Assembly (NCBI GenBank): GCA_028690035.1
Contig: JAQVCA010000009.1
Span: 50,986-114,985 of the forward strand
Length of the DNA: 64,000 nucleotides
Source of the DNA: Comamonas sp.
GTDB taxonomy: Bacteria > Pseudomonadota > Gammaproteobacteria > Burkholderiales > Burkholderiaceae_C
Reading direction: 5' to 3'
Made by a program: the position numbers and the translations under genes. Shown here piece by piece: positions 52,868 to 61,290 of this stretch. Under the pieces are notes generated by a model. It did no database searches. It worked only from the letters and a program-made list of their open reading frames with translations, and was not told the origin of the DNA. The number at the start of each line of letters is the position of its first letter. Position 1 is the stretch's first letter.

Positions 52868-53665
52868 GTGTCCACCGAATACCTGCGCCCGCTGGCGCAG
52901 CTGCCTGTGCATCCGCAATTGCTGGGGGTGCTGACCGATATCGACGATACCCTGACCACCCAGGGCCAGGTGCCCCCGTCCGTGGTGCAGGCACTGGGCC
53001 ATTTGCAGGCTGCGGGCTTGAAGGTGGTACCGATTACGGGCCGCTCCATGGGCTGGAGCGCGCCGCACGCACTGGACTGGCCGGTGGATGCCATCGTCGC
53101 GGAAAACGGCGCCGCCGCGCTGCGCCGCAATGCCCAAGGGGGGCTGGAGCGCCTGTACCAAATTGCCGATGCTCAGGTGCGCAGCGCCCACTACGCGCGC
53201 ATGCAGCAGGTGCTGGCGCAGATTGAAGCGCAGGTGCCGGGTGCCCGCCGCTCGGAAGACTCACCCGGGCGCGAATGCGACATCGCCGTGGACCACAGCG
53301 AGCACACCCAGATGCCAACCGAACACATGCAAACGTGCCTGGCGATGATGCGTGCGGCGGGCATGCAGGCCACCGTCAGCAGCATCCACATCAACGGCTG
53401 GTATGGCCAGCACGACAAGCTGCTGGGCGCGCGCTGGATTCTGCGCCAGCTGTTTGATCTGGATCTGGATGCCACCTTGTCGCGCTGGATCTACATTGGC
53501 GATTCGCTCAACGATCAGGTGATGTTCCGCCACCTGCCCCACACCGTGGGCGTGGCCAACATCGCGCGCTTCATGCCGCGCCTGCAGCACCTGCCGCGCT
53601 ATGTGACCCCGGGCGAGCGCGGCGCTGGCTTTGTCCAGCTGGTCGAACACATTCTGCAAAAATAA
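52868..53665 (+). CDS. HAD-superfamily phosphatase (type IIB, sugar-phosphatase-like)
   Basis: The 265-residue protein has HAD motif I as DIDDTLTTQG near residues 23-32 (nucleophile and acid Asp), motif II in ITGRS near 57, and motif IV in YIGDSLNDQVMF near 217-228. The type IIB cap lies in between. Relatives act on sugar phosphates such as mannosyl-3-phosphoglycerate, sucrose phosphate or trehalose phosphate; the substrate is not deducible. It starts at GTG 52868 after GAGGAG, immediately downstream of the cys terminator. Confidence 0.88.
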   Translation: MSTEYLRPLAQLPVHPQLLGVLTDIDDTLTTQGQVPPSVVQALGHLQAAGLKVVPITGRSMGWSAPHALDWPVDAIVAENGAAALRRNAQGGLERLYQIADAQVRSAHYARMQQVLAQIEAQVPGARRSEDSPGRECDIAVDHSEHTQMPTEHMQTCLAMMRAAGMQATVSSIHINGWYGQHDKLLGARWILRQLFDLDLDATLSRWIYIGDSLNDQVMFRHLPHTVGVANIARFMPRLQHLPRYVTPGERGAGFVQLVEHILQK

Positions 53666-53813
53666 GAATCAATCTATCAGTGCGTAGAGCATGTAGCATT
53701 GGCCAACTTTTGTAGTTGATTGTTTCTTTCTTCTTATCTCTTGCAGTTGGTTTTTTTATCTTCGCTTTTTTACCTTCGCCTTCTTACCTTTTTCTCAGTC
53801 AGAAAGACTCGTC

Positions 53814-55655
53814 ATGCAACAAGCAACATCGTCATCGCGCAAACGGATGAAAGTCGGCACGGCCATGGGGCTGGGCTTTGCCCTGGTCATTGTGCTGGGG
53901 GCTGTGATGGCCCTGGTGGCCTGGGTGCAGTTCTCCCGCGCCAGCGCCGAGGCCACCGAGCTGGTGGAAGACCGCATGGTCAAGGTGATGCGCGCGAACC
54001 AGATTATCGACAACCTTAACAGCCAGGCGAATGCCGTGCGCAATATCGTGCTGTCTTTGGACACGGCCACCATGCAGGCCACCATTGATGCCGAAAAGCA
54101 ACGCATGACGGAGCTGCGCGCACAGGGTACCGAGTTGCTCAAGTTGTTGGAGCAGTCGATCCAGTCGCCCGAAGGTAAAGCGGTGTTTCAGCGGGCCAAA
54201 GATGCGGGCTCGGCGTATGTGGGCCAGCTCGACCAGGCCATGGCGTTTGGTTTGGCGGGGGATGGCGAGCAGGCGCGTACGGTGCTTTCCGGCCCAGCCC
54301 GCCAGGGTCGCCAGCAGGCGATTACGGCGATTGAAGGCGTGGTGGCCTTCCAGCAAAAGCTGATGGAAGCGACTGCGCACCGCATTGAAGACATTGCCAG
54401 CAACACCAGCAAGCTCATGCTGTTGATTGCCGTGCTGTCGGGCGTGCTGGGTGCGCTGGTGGCCTTTGTGCTGACCCGCTCCATCACGCGCCAGCTGGGC
54501 GGCGAGCTCGAATACGCCTCGGCGATTGCCCATGAAATTGCCGAGGGCAACCTGGCGGTGCAGGTGCAGTTGCGCCCGGGCGACACCACCAGCCTGCTGG
54601 CCACCATGCAGATGATGCGCGACAGCCTGGGTGAAGTGGTGGCGCGTGTGCGCCAGGGCAGCGAGGCCGTGGCCACCGCCAGCGCGCAGATTGCCCAGGG
54701 CAACCAAGACCTGTCCGGGCGCACCGAAAGCCAGGCCAGCGCACTGGAAGAAACCGCAGCCTCCATGGAGGAGCTGGGTTCCACGGTGCAGCAAAACGCC
54801 GAAAACGCCCGCCAGGCCAACCAGCTGGCACAAAGCGCCTCCACCGTGGCAGTGCAAGGCGGCGAGGTGGTGGCCCAAGTGGTTGAGACCATGGAAGGCA
54901 TCAACACCGCAGGCAAGAAAATTGCCGACATCATCGGCGTCATTGATGGCATTGCCTTCCAGACCAACATCCTGGCGCTGAACGCTGCCGTGGAAGCGGC
55001 GCGCGCGGGTGAACAAGGGCGGGGTTTTGCCGTGGTTGCCAGCGAAGTGCGCGCCCTGGCCGGGCGCAGTGCCGAAGCGGCCAAAGAAATCAAGCTGCTC
55101 ATCACCGACAGCGTGCAGCGCGTCGAGCAAGGTGGTGTTTTGGTACACCAAGCGGGCACGACCATGCAGGACGTGGTCAGCAGCATCCGCCGCGTGACCG
55201 ACATCATGGGCGAGATCAGTGCCGCCAGCACCGAGCAAAGCGCCGGTGTCCGCCAAGTGGGCGAGGCCGTGCAGCAAATGGACCAAGTCACGCAGCAAAA
55301 TGCAGCTTTGGTGGAAGAAATGTCTGCCGCTGCCACCAGCCTGAACCAGCAGGCGCAGGATTTGGTGCAGTCTGTGGCGGTGTTCCAGCTGGCCCAGGGC
55401 ACACAGCAATTTGGCTTTACCGCTACGCACTCCAGCAGCGCCGCCGCTCCAGCCGCCAAAACCCCCACAGCGCCGGCCCCCGCGTTGCGCGGTGCCCCAA
55501 CACCGACACCGGCCCCGGCCCCACGCCCCAAGGCCACCCCAGCGCCCCAGCGCTCCGCGACTGCCGCAGCCAGCGCACCCAAGGCCCTGTCCAGCCCCAG
55601 CACGCCCACAGCCAGTCGTGCTGAACCCTCCAACGACGATTGGGAGAGCTTTTAA
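53814..55655 (+). CDS. Methyl-accepting chemotaxis protein with four-helix-bundle sensor
   Basis: The 613-residue chemoreceptor has membrane helices near residues 15-40 and 202-224, a periplasmic helical sensor of about 160 residues ([20 protein letters not shown] typical of 4HB_MCP), HAMP ([17 protein letters not shown]) and a signalling domain with tip [27 protein letters not shown] Pro/Ala-rich flexible tail of about 80 residues ends in NDDWESF, matching the xWxxF CheR/CheB tethering pentapeptide. The last 395 bases are duplicated at 57278-57672. The leader before ATG is unusually pyrimidine-rich. Confidence 0.95.
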   Translation: MQQATSSSRKRMKVGTAMGLGFALVIVLGAVMALVAWVQFSRASAEATELVEDRMVKVMRANQIIDNLNSQANAVRNIVLSLDTATMQATIDAEKQRMTELRAQGTELLKLLEQSIQSPEGKAVFQRAKDAGSAYVGQLDQAMAFGLAGDGEQARTVLSGPARQGRQQAITAIEGVVAFQQKLMEATAHRIEDIASNTSKLMLLIAVLSGVLGALVAFVLTRSITRQLGGELEYASAIAHEIAEGNLAVQVQLRPGDTTSLLATMQMMRDSLGEVVARVRQGSEAVATASAQIAQGNQDLSGRTESQASALEETAASMEELGSTVQQNAENARQANQLAQSASTVAVQGGEVVAQVVETMEGINTAGKKIADIIGVIDGIAFQTNILALNAAVEAARAGEQGRGFAVVASEVRALAGRSAEAAKEIKLLITDSVQRVEQGGVLVHQAGTTMQDVVSSIRRVTDIMGEISAASTEQSAGVRQVGEAVQQMDQVTQQNAALVEEMSAAATSLNQQAQDLVQSVAVFQLAQGTQQFGFTATHSSSAAAPAAKTPTAPAPALRGAPTPTPAPAPRPKATPAPQRSATAAASAPKALSSPSTPTASRAEPSNDDWESF

Positions 55656-55660
55656 GAGCG

Positions 55661-55987
55661 CTAGCCCTCAGGCCCAGCGTTGCCCAGCACCTGGGCCTGC
55701 AGTGGCGCATCGCACCCCACCCCCGCGGCAATCCAGCGCCGCGCCAGGCGCACGCGCAGTTGCCCGCTCAGGCCCTCTGGCGCATCGCTGATGGCACCGC
55801 ACAGGTAGCGCTGCTGCGCCTCACTCCAGCGCAATGCCACACAGGCACCGCTGCGCTTGCGCGACAGCACCATGCCCAGCGGACACGGCTCCAGCAGGCA
55901 GCACAGCCCGCAGCCGTTGCAGGGTGCCCCCAGCGCCGGTTGGGGTGGCGCATCGGGGTGGATATAGGCCAGGGTGCTGTGGCTCAT
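55661..55987 (-). CDS. YkgJ-type cysteine-cluster protein (copy 1)
   Basis: The 108-residue protein contains the zinc/iron-chelating CxxCxxCC pattern in PCNGCGLCCLLEPCPLG near residues 22-38 and two later cysteines (GACVAL, YLCGA). The family (YkgJ) is thought to bind a metal or cluster; no reaction is known. It is convergent with the chemoreceptor, with stops six bases apart. An identical copy lies at 57678-58004. Confidence 0.85.
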   Translation of the reverse strand: MSHSTLAYIHPDAPPQPALGAPCNGCGLCCLLEPCPLGMVLSRKRSGACVALRWSEAQQRYLCGAISDAPEGLSGQLRVRLARRWIAAGVGCDAPLQAQVLGNAGPEG

Positions 55988-56007
55988 AGGGTTGGTGCGG
56001 GGCGCTT

Positions 56008-56319
56008 TTATGCCGTGGCCACCGGCCCGTGGTTGATGGCTGTCAGCGCCTCATTCACCGCAAAAATGCGGCTGCGGATGTCGCGCACCCCGGCCTGCGT
56101 CAAACGCTGGCTGTGCATGTCCAGATACGCCTGCGCCTGTTCCTGCGTGTCGAACAGGTACACGCCACCGGCCTCTTGGGCCTGGGCGTTTTCGGTCCAG
56201 ATTTTCCAGCGCATGCCGGGTTCCTGGTTGATGCTGTGCGCCAGCTCGGTGAAGGCCTGGGCCATGGCTGCGCCAAAGGGGCCGGGCATGGGGAAATCGA
56301 CTTGCAAGAGGTAGGGCAT
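56008..56319 (-). CDS. YdhR-family putative monooxygenase (copy 1)
   Basis: The 103-residue protein has a dimeric alpha+beta barrel fold of the YdhR group (PYLLQVDFPMPGPFG at the start; MRWKIWTENAQAQEAGGVYLFDT near residues 36-58). The fold is related to cofactor-free monooxygenases, and YdhR may act on aromatic compounds; the substrate is unknown. ATG 56319 has AGGAG eight bases upstream; the frame extends 48 bases further without need. An identical copy lies at 58025-58336. Confidence 0.82.
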   Translation of the reverse strand: MPYLLQVDFPMPGPFGAAMAQAFTELAHSINQEPGMRWKIWTENAQAQEAGGVYLFDTQEQAQAYLDMHSQRLTQAGVRDIRSRIFAVNEALTAINHGPVATA

Positions 56320-56472
56320 GGAAAAACTCCTAGGGGGTGTTGCTTGGTGGTCGGACGCGGTGTTCATCCTGCGTTTAAGGGGGCAGTCCTAGGATGCCCC
56401 CATCGACAGACAGAGGCTGTCGTAGCACAGAGGCCGCTCAGGCCCACCCCCATCACTTTGCAGGAAAAAACC

Positions 56473-57069
56473 ATGTCGAACCACCAAGAGCTCTACAAAT
56501 TCACTTTCAACCCGTCGTACACCGGCGTGCTCCAGAAATACGAAGTGGAGGGGCGAAAACTGGAACGCGAAAACATCCAGGGCAGCCACTTTACGTTAGA
56601 TATTGGCGCCAATGCGCAGGGCCAGCAAGGCGTCTTGACCGTGATCGAAACACGCCAATCCAAGGGCAAGTTCGAGTCCACGCTTTTCACCGATCTGGAT
56701 GGCGATGGCCTGTTCACCGAGGCGGTGGAGTTGGAGGTCTTTAGCGCCAGCGTGGCCGCCCGGCATCTGGAAAAGCACCAGTTCAGTTGGGATGCCCAAG
56801 GCCAGATCAGCGCCGATTGGGAGCTGAAAAACGGCCAGTGGAAATGGGAGCACATCGATGCCAACGAAAGCTACACCCAGTTCACGCTGAACGGCACGCA
56901 GTACGTGCTCAAGACCGAGCAAGAGCACGATGGTCTGGAGTTTGAAGTCTTTCGCAACGACAACGCCGACCAGGTCTGGACGCGCGTGGCCGAGGGCGAA
57001 TCCACCATAGGTATCGATTTGGTGGGGTTGCTGCCCTATCTGGAGGCCTCGAACGGCATCATCGGCTGA
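56473..57069 (+). CDS. Hypothetical protein with an EF-hand-like DLDGDG loop (copy 1)
   Basis: I do not recognise this 198-residue family. It is acidic and beta-rich, with no signal peptide, and contains FTDLDGDGLFTEAVELE near residues 73-89, a D-x-D-G-D-G-x-F-x-E pattern like the calcium loop of EF-hand or dockerin modules. ATG 56473 follows GCAGG. The frame is open far upstream (to 56029), but only this start has a ribosome site and avoids the divergent YdhR gene. Its end overlaps the kinase 3' end by 11 bases. Identical copy at 58490-59086. Confidence 0.75.
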   Translation: MSNHQELYKFTFNPSYTGVLQKYEVEGRKLERENIQGSHFTLDIGANAQGQQGVLTVIETRQSKGKFESTLFTDLDGDGLFTEAVELEVFSASVAARHLEKHQFSWDAQGQISADWELKNGQWKWEHIDANESYTQFTLNGTQYVLKTEQEHDGLEFEVFRNDNADQVWTRVAEGESTIGIDLVGLLPYLEASNGIIG

Positions 57070-57277
57070 CCACCAGCCCGCCCAGCACCAAGCAGGCCTG
57101 CAGCCCCTTGAGTGCAGGGCTTTTGCCCAGGGTGAGCGTGCCGCCATAGCTCTGGGCAATTTGCTGGGTGATGCACAACCCCAGCCCCGAGCCTTCCACG
57201 CTCTCATCAAAGCGCAGCCCACGCGCACCGGCGCTGTGCAGCTGCTGCTGGCTCAGGCCCGGGCCATCGTCTTCTAT
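57059..57277 (-). pseudogene. 3' fragment of the sensor histidine kinase
   Basis: Exact copy of the last 72 codons and stop of the kinase gene at 59076-60578 (from IEDDGPGL to LVLGGLVVSR). It is cut off at the duplication junction and has no start codon or upstream kinase sequence. It is a by-product of the tandem duplication and is not expected to be made. Confidence 0.92.
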
Positions 57278-57672
57278 GCGAGGCCGTGCAGCAAATGGAC
57301 CAAGTCACGCAGCAAAATGCAGCTTTGGTGGAAGAAATGTCTGCCGCTGCCACCAGCCTGAACCAGCAGGCGCAGGATTTGGTGCAGTCTGTGGCGGTGT
57401 TCCAGCTGGCCCAGGGCACACAGCAATTTGGCTTTACCGCTACGCACTCCAGCAGCGCCGCCGCTCCAGCCGCCAAAACCCCCACAGCGCCGGCCCCCGC
57501 GTTGCGCGGTGCCCCAACACCGACACCGGCCCCGGCCCCACGCCCCAAGGCCACCCCAGCGCCCCAGCGCTCCGCGACTGCCGCAGCCAGCGCACCCAAG
57601 GCCCTGTCCAGCCCCAGCACGCCCACAGCCAGTCGTGCTGAACCCTCCAACGACGATTGGGAGAGCTTTTAA
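57278..57672 (+). pseudogene. 3' fragment of the chemoreceptor gene
   Basis: Exact copy of the last 395 bases of the chemoreceptor gene (53814-55655), from [13 protein letters not shown] to the NDDWESF tail. It lacks the membrane, HAMP and signalling-tip parts. A GTG codon at 57286 could start a 128-residue peptide, but there is no ribosome-binding site. Confidence 0.92.
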
Positions 57673-57677
57673 GAGCG

Positions 57678-58004
57678 CTAGCCCTCAGGCCCAGCGTTGC
57701 CCAGCACCTGGGCCTGCAGTGGCGCATCGCACCCCACCCCCGCGGCAATCCAGCGCCGCGCCAGGCGCACGCGCAGTTGCCCGCTCAGGCCCTCTGGCGC
57801 ATCGCTGATGGCACCGCACAGGTAGCGCTGCTGCGCCTCACTCCAGCGCAATGCCACACAGGCACCGCTGCGCTTGCGCGACAGCACCATGCCCAGCGGA
57901 CACGGCTCCAGCAGGCAGCACAGCCCGCAGCCGTTGCAGGGTGCCCCCAGCGCCGGTTGGGGTGGCGCATCGGGGTGGATATAGGCCAGGGTGCTGTGGC
58001 TCAT
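57678..58004 (-). CDS. YkgJ-type cysteine-cluster protein (copy 2)
   Basis: Identical in sequence to the gene at 55661-55987, including its whole upstream region, so both copies should be expressed alike. See that entry for motifs. Confidence 0.85.
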   Translation of the reverse strand: MSHSTLAYIHPDAPPQPALGAPCNGCGLCCLLEPCPLGMVLSRKRSGACVALRWSEAQQRYLCGAISDAPEGLSGQLRVRLARRWIAAGVGCDAPLQAQVLGNAGPEG

Positions 58005-58024
58005 AGGGTTGGTGCGGGGCGCTT

Positions 58025-58336
58025 TTATGCCGTGGCCACCGGCCCGTGGTTGATGGCTGTCAGCGCCTCATTCACCGCAAAAATGCGGCTGCGGATGTCG
58101 CGCACCCCGGCCTGCGTCAAACGCTGGCTGTGCATGTCCAGATACGCCTGCGCCTGTTCCTGCGTGTCGAACAGGTACACGCCACCGGCCTCTTGGGCCT
58201 GGGCGTTTTCGGTCCAGATTTTCCAGCGCATGCCGGGTTCCTGGTTGATGCTGTGCGCCAGCTCGGTGAAGGCCTGGGCCATGGCTGCGCCAAAGGGGCC
58301 GGGCATGGGGAAATCGACTTGCAAGAGGTAGGGCAT
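58025..58336 (-). CDS. YdhR-family putative monooxygenase (copy 2)
   Basis: Identical to the gene at 56008-56319 with the same AGGAG ribosome site. Gene dosage would be doubled if the duplication is real. Confidence 0.82.
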   Translation of the reverse strand: MPYLLQVDFPMPGPFGAAMAQAFTELAHSINQEPGMRWKIWTENAQAQEAGGVYLFDTQEQAQAYLDMHSQRLTQAGVRDIRSRIFAVNEALTAINHGPVATA

Positions 58337-58489
58337 GGAAAAACTCCTAGGGGGTGTTGCTTGGTGGTCGGACGCGGTGTTCATCCTGCGTTTAAGGGGG
58401 CAGTCCTAGGATGCCCCCATCGACAGACAGAGGCTGTCGTAGCACAGAGGCCGCTCAGGCCCACCCCCATCACTTTGCAGGAAAAAACC

Positions 58490-59086
58490 ATGTCGAACCA
58501 CCAAGAGCTCTACAAATTCACTTTCAACCCGTCGTACACCGGCGTGCTCCAGAAATACGAAGTGGAGGGGCGAAAACTGGAACGCGAAAACATCCAGGGC
58601 AGCCACTTTACGTTAGATATTGGCGCCAATGCGCAGGGCCAGCAAGGCGTCTTGACCGTGATCGAAACACGCCAATCCAAGGGCAAGTTCGAGTCCACGC
58701 TTTTCACCGATCTGGATGGCGATGGCCTGTTCACCGAGGCGGTGGAGTTGGAGGTCTTTAGCGCCAGCGTGGCCGCCCGGCATCTGGAAAAGCACCAGTT
58801 CAGTTGGGATGCCCAAGGCCAGATCAGCGCCGATTGGGAGCTGAAAAACGGCCAGTGGAAATGGGAGCACATCGATGCCAACGAAAGCTACACCCAGTTC
58901 ACGCTGAACGGCACGCAGTACGTGCTCAAGACCGAGCAAGAGCACGATGGTCTGGAGTTTGAAGTCTTTCGCAACGACAACGCCGACCAGGTCTGGACGC
59001 GCGTGGCCGAGGGCGAATCCACCATAGGTATCGATTTGGTGGGGTTGCTGCCCTATCTGGAGGCCTCGAACGGCATCATCGGCTGA
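58490..59086 (+). CDS. Hypothetical protein with an EF-hand-like DLDGDG loop (copy 2)
   Basis: Identical to the gene at 56473-57069. This copy overlaps the 3' end of the intact sensor kinase by 11 bases, tail to tail. That is probably the original arrangement. Confidence 0.75.
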   Translation: MSNHQELYKFTFNPSYTGVLQKYEVEGRKLERENIQGSHFTLDIGANAQGQQGVLTVIETRQSKGKFESTLFTDLDGDGLFTEAVELEVFSASVAARHLEKHQFSWDAQGQISADWELKNGQWKWEHIDANESYTQFTLNGTQYVLKTEQEHDGLEFEVFRNDNADQVWTRVAEGESTIGIDLVGLLPYLEASNGIIG

Positions 59087-60578
59087 CCACCAGCCCGCCC
59101 AGCACCAAGCAGGCCTGCAGCCCCTTGAGTGCAGGGCTTTTGCCCAGGGTGAGCGTGCCGCCATAGCTCTGGGCAATTTGCTGGGTGATGCACAACCCCA
59201 GCCCCGAGCCTTCCACGCTCTCATCAAAGCGCAGCCCACGCGCACCGGCGCTGTGCAGCTGCTGCTGGCTCAGGCCCGGGCCATCGTCTTCTATGCAAAT
59301 GTGCAGCATGGGCTGCGCCGTCCCCGGGGCATCGATCGAGACCGTCACGCGCGCGATGGAGGCGGCCCATTTGCCCGCGTTGTCCAGCAGGTTGCCCAGG
59401 GCCTCATCCAGATCGGCACGCTCGCCGCGCCACAGCAGCGCGGTGTCGGTGGGCGCGTTCCAGACCAACTGCCAATCCAGTTCTGCCACATGGTGCAGCT
59501 GGCGCATCATGGCCAGCAGCTGGCCGATGCAGTCCTGCACATCGACCCATTGCCCCGCCTGCGTCCACTCGGTCTGCAGCGCGTCGCTGTGCGTACGCGC
59601 TTGGTAGCGGTCGATCAGGCGCGACATGGCGTGCGTTTGCTTGAGTACCGTGCTGGCGCAGACGGTGGGCTGTGCACTGGCTGCGGCCACCAGCACCGAG
59701 AGCGGTTTTTTCAGCGCATGGTTCAGATCGGCGGCATGGCTGCGCGCGCGCGCCACGATCTGGGTGTTGCGCTGCAGCAGCGCCAGCAGCTCTTGCTTGA
59801 GCGCCTCCAGATCGGCGCCGACAGGCAAGCGCTCCAGTTGCACCTGGGCGGGCGGGGTACTGGCCGTGGGTTGGCGCAACTGCGCCATCGCGGCCACCAG
59901 GCGCCGCAGTGGCTCCAGCCCGATGCGCACCTGCACCACCGTCAGGCACAGCAGCAGCCCCAGCAGCGCCCCGCCGGTGGCCAGCAGCACCCGATCGATG
60001 CTGCGCAGGTTGGCGTACAACGGATCGGCGGGGCCAAACACCTGCAGCTGCCAATCGGTGGCTGCGGTGGTGGCTGCGGTGGTGGCCAGTGGTGCATGGT
60101 GGGCAGCGGTTCCGAGTTGCCCGCGAATCTGGGGTGCGAGCCGGGTCTGAAAGGTAAAGGTTTTGGCCAGCAGTGCTTCCTGTTGTGGCCCGGTGGCTGC
60201 ATACAGCTGGGCGCGGGCAGAAACGGGCCGAGGGCTGGGGCGCAGGTCGGGCTGGTCCCACAGCGAGCGCGAGCGGGCCACGACCCGCCGATCGGCCCGC
60301 AGCACCTGCCAGTACCAGCCGGAGAAAATCGCGCTGAACTCGTCGCTGCTGCTGGGCAGGTCTTGCAGGGTGTCACCGTCCTGTACCTCCAGGCGGGCGG
60401 CAATGCGCAGCGCTTTGTCTTCCAGCATGTGCGCCATGCCCGCATACAGGCTGGCCTGCATTTCATGGCGCAGCCACCAGCCGCCCAATGCCAGCACCAC
60501 CAAGGCCGGCAGCACCGTCAGCAGCACCAGCCGTTCGGCCAGCGACCAGTGGCGCGGGTGCCGGTCAAGGCCGGTCAT
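59076..60578 (-). CDS. Sensor histidine kinase, PhoQ-like
   Basis: Membrane kinase of 500 residues with helix 1 near residues 13-36 and helix 2 near 196-218, a periplasmic sensor of about 160 residues, a HAMP-like linker, an H-box ADLNHALKKPLSVLVAA (His near 285; PhoQ-type LxHxLKxPL rather than the usual HELRTPL), N-box NLLDNAGKWA near 394 and G-boxes EDDGPGLS and GSGLGLCI. ATG 60578 lies within the 3' end of the regulator gene (14-base overlap), indicating coupling. The signal could be divalent cations or envelope stress by analogy only. Confidence 0.92.
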   Translation of the reverse strand: MTGLDRHPRHWSLAERLVLLTVLPALVVLALGGWWLRHEMQASLYAGMAHMLEDKALRIAARLEVQDGDTLQDLPSSSDEFSAIFSGWYWQVLRADRRVVARSRSLWDQPDLRPSPRPVSARAQLYAATGPQQEALLAKTFTFQTRLAPQIRGQLGTAAHHAPLATTAATTAATDWQLQVFGPADPLYANLRSIDRVLLATGGALLGLLLCLTVVQVRIGLEPLRRLVAAMAQLRQPTASTPPAQVQLERLPVGADLEALKQELLALLQRNTQIVARARSHAADLNHALKKPLSVLVAAASAQPTVCASTVLKQTHAMSRLIDRYQARTHSDALQTEWTQAGQWVDVQDCIGQLLAMMRQLHHVAELDWQLVWNAPTDTALLWRGERADLDEALGNLLDNAGKWAASIARVTVSIDAPGTAQPMLHICIEDDGPGLSQQQLHSAGARGLRFDESVEGSGLGLCITQQIAQSYGGTLTLGKSPALKGLQACLVLGGLVVSR

Positions 60579-61248
60579 CGGTGGTGGGGGCGCTGTGCAG
60601 ACGAAAGCCTTGCCCGCGCTCGGTGACCAGCAGTTGCGGCTGGCCCAGTTTGCGCCGAATGCGGCCAATCAGCACATCCAGCGTGTTTGAGTCCGGGTCC
60701 AGATCGCGCGCGTACACATGCTCGCTGATCTCGGTGCGCGTCAGCACCCGATTGGGGTGGTGCATCAGATAGGCCAAGATTTTGTGTTCTTGTGCCGTCA
60801 GCGTCAGCGGCTGGCCGTGCAGGCGAAAGCGTGCGGCGGTCACGTCGTACTCCAGTGGCCCGGCTTGCAGCACCGGGTTGGCACAGCCTGCCAGACGGCG
60901 CAGCATGGCGCGCAGCCGCAAGACGACCTCATCCAGAATGAACGGCTTGGTCAGGTAGTCGTCGGCCCCGGCTTGAAAGCCTGCCAGCTTGTCGCTCCAG
61001 CGATTGCGTGCCGTCAGGATCAGCACCGGCCACTGCTGGCCCGCCTCGCGCCACTCGCGCAGCACGCTCAGGCCATCGTGCACGGGCAGGCCCAGGTCGA
61101 GCACCGCTGCGTCGTAGCGCTCGGTCGCGCCGGCAAAGGCTGCGGCGGCGCCGTCGTGCTCCACATCCACCGCAAACCCTGCGCCTTCCAGCGCTGCGCG
61201 CAGTTGCGCGGCCAGTGTGGTGTCGTCTTCAACCACCAGGATCCGCAT
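60565..61248 (-). CDS. OmpR/PhoP-family response regulator
   Basis: The 227-residue DNA-binding regulator has a receiver domain with RILVVEDD at the start, the phospho-acceptor Asp in AVLDLGLPVHDG near residue 51 and the Lys in YLTKPF. The winged-helix effector contains VLTRTEISEHVYARDLDPDSNTLDVLIGRIRRKLG-type sequence characteristic of the PhoP/QseB group. AGAAGG precedes ATG 61248. It pairs with the kinase downstream. Confidence 0.95.
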   Translation of the reverse strand: MRILVVEDDTTLAAQLRAALEGAGFAVDVEHDGAAAAFAGATERYDAAVLDLGLPVHDGLSVLREWREAGQQWPVLILTARNRWSDKLAGFQAGADDYLTKPFILDEVVLRLRAMLRRLAGCANPVLQAGPLEYDVTAARFRLHGQPLTLTAQEHKILAYLMHHPNRVLTRTEISEHVYARDLDPDSNTLDVLIGRIRRKLGQPQLLVTERGQGFRLHSAPTTDDRP

Positions 61249-61290
61249 GATTGCCTTCTTTCTTTCCTTGTGCGCTGCAGCCCAGCGGCT

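Larger units (their letters stand above)
55261..57277. repeat. 2,017-bp tandem duplication, copy 1
   Basis: This segment runs from inside the chemoreceptor 3' end to inside the sensor-kinase 3' end. It is followed immediately by an exact second copy at 57278-59294, and all encoded proteins are identical between copies. The junction shares only GC (57278-57279). Confidence 0.97.
57278..59294. repeat. 2,017-bp tandem duplication, copy 2
   Basis: Second, exact, head-to-tail copy of 55261-57277. Beyond 59296 the sequence continues into the intact kinase gene, whereas copy 1 jumps back into chemoreceptor sequence. Confidence 0.97.

Noticed and set aside
56029-56472. N-terminal extension of the DLDGDG protein
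   Set aside because: It would be antisense to the YdhR-type gene and through its promoter; the ATG at 56473 has a ribosome site.
55261-59296. Insertion sequence or composite transposon as the cause of the duplication
   Set aside because: No transposase, terminal inverted repeats or target-site duplication; the junction shares only GC.
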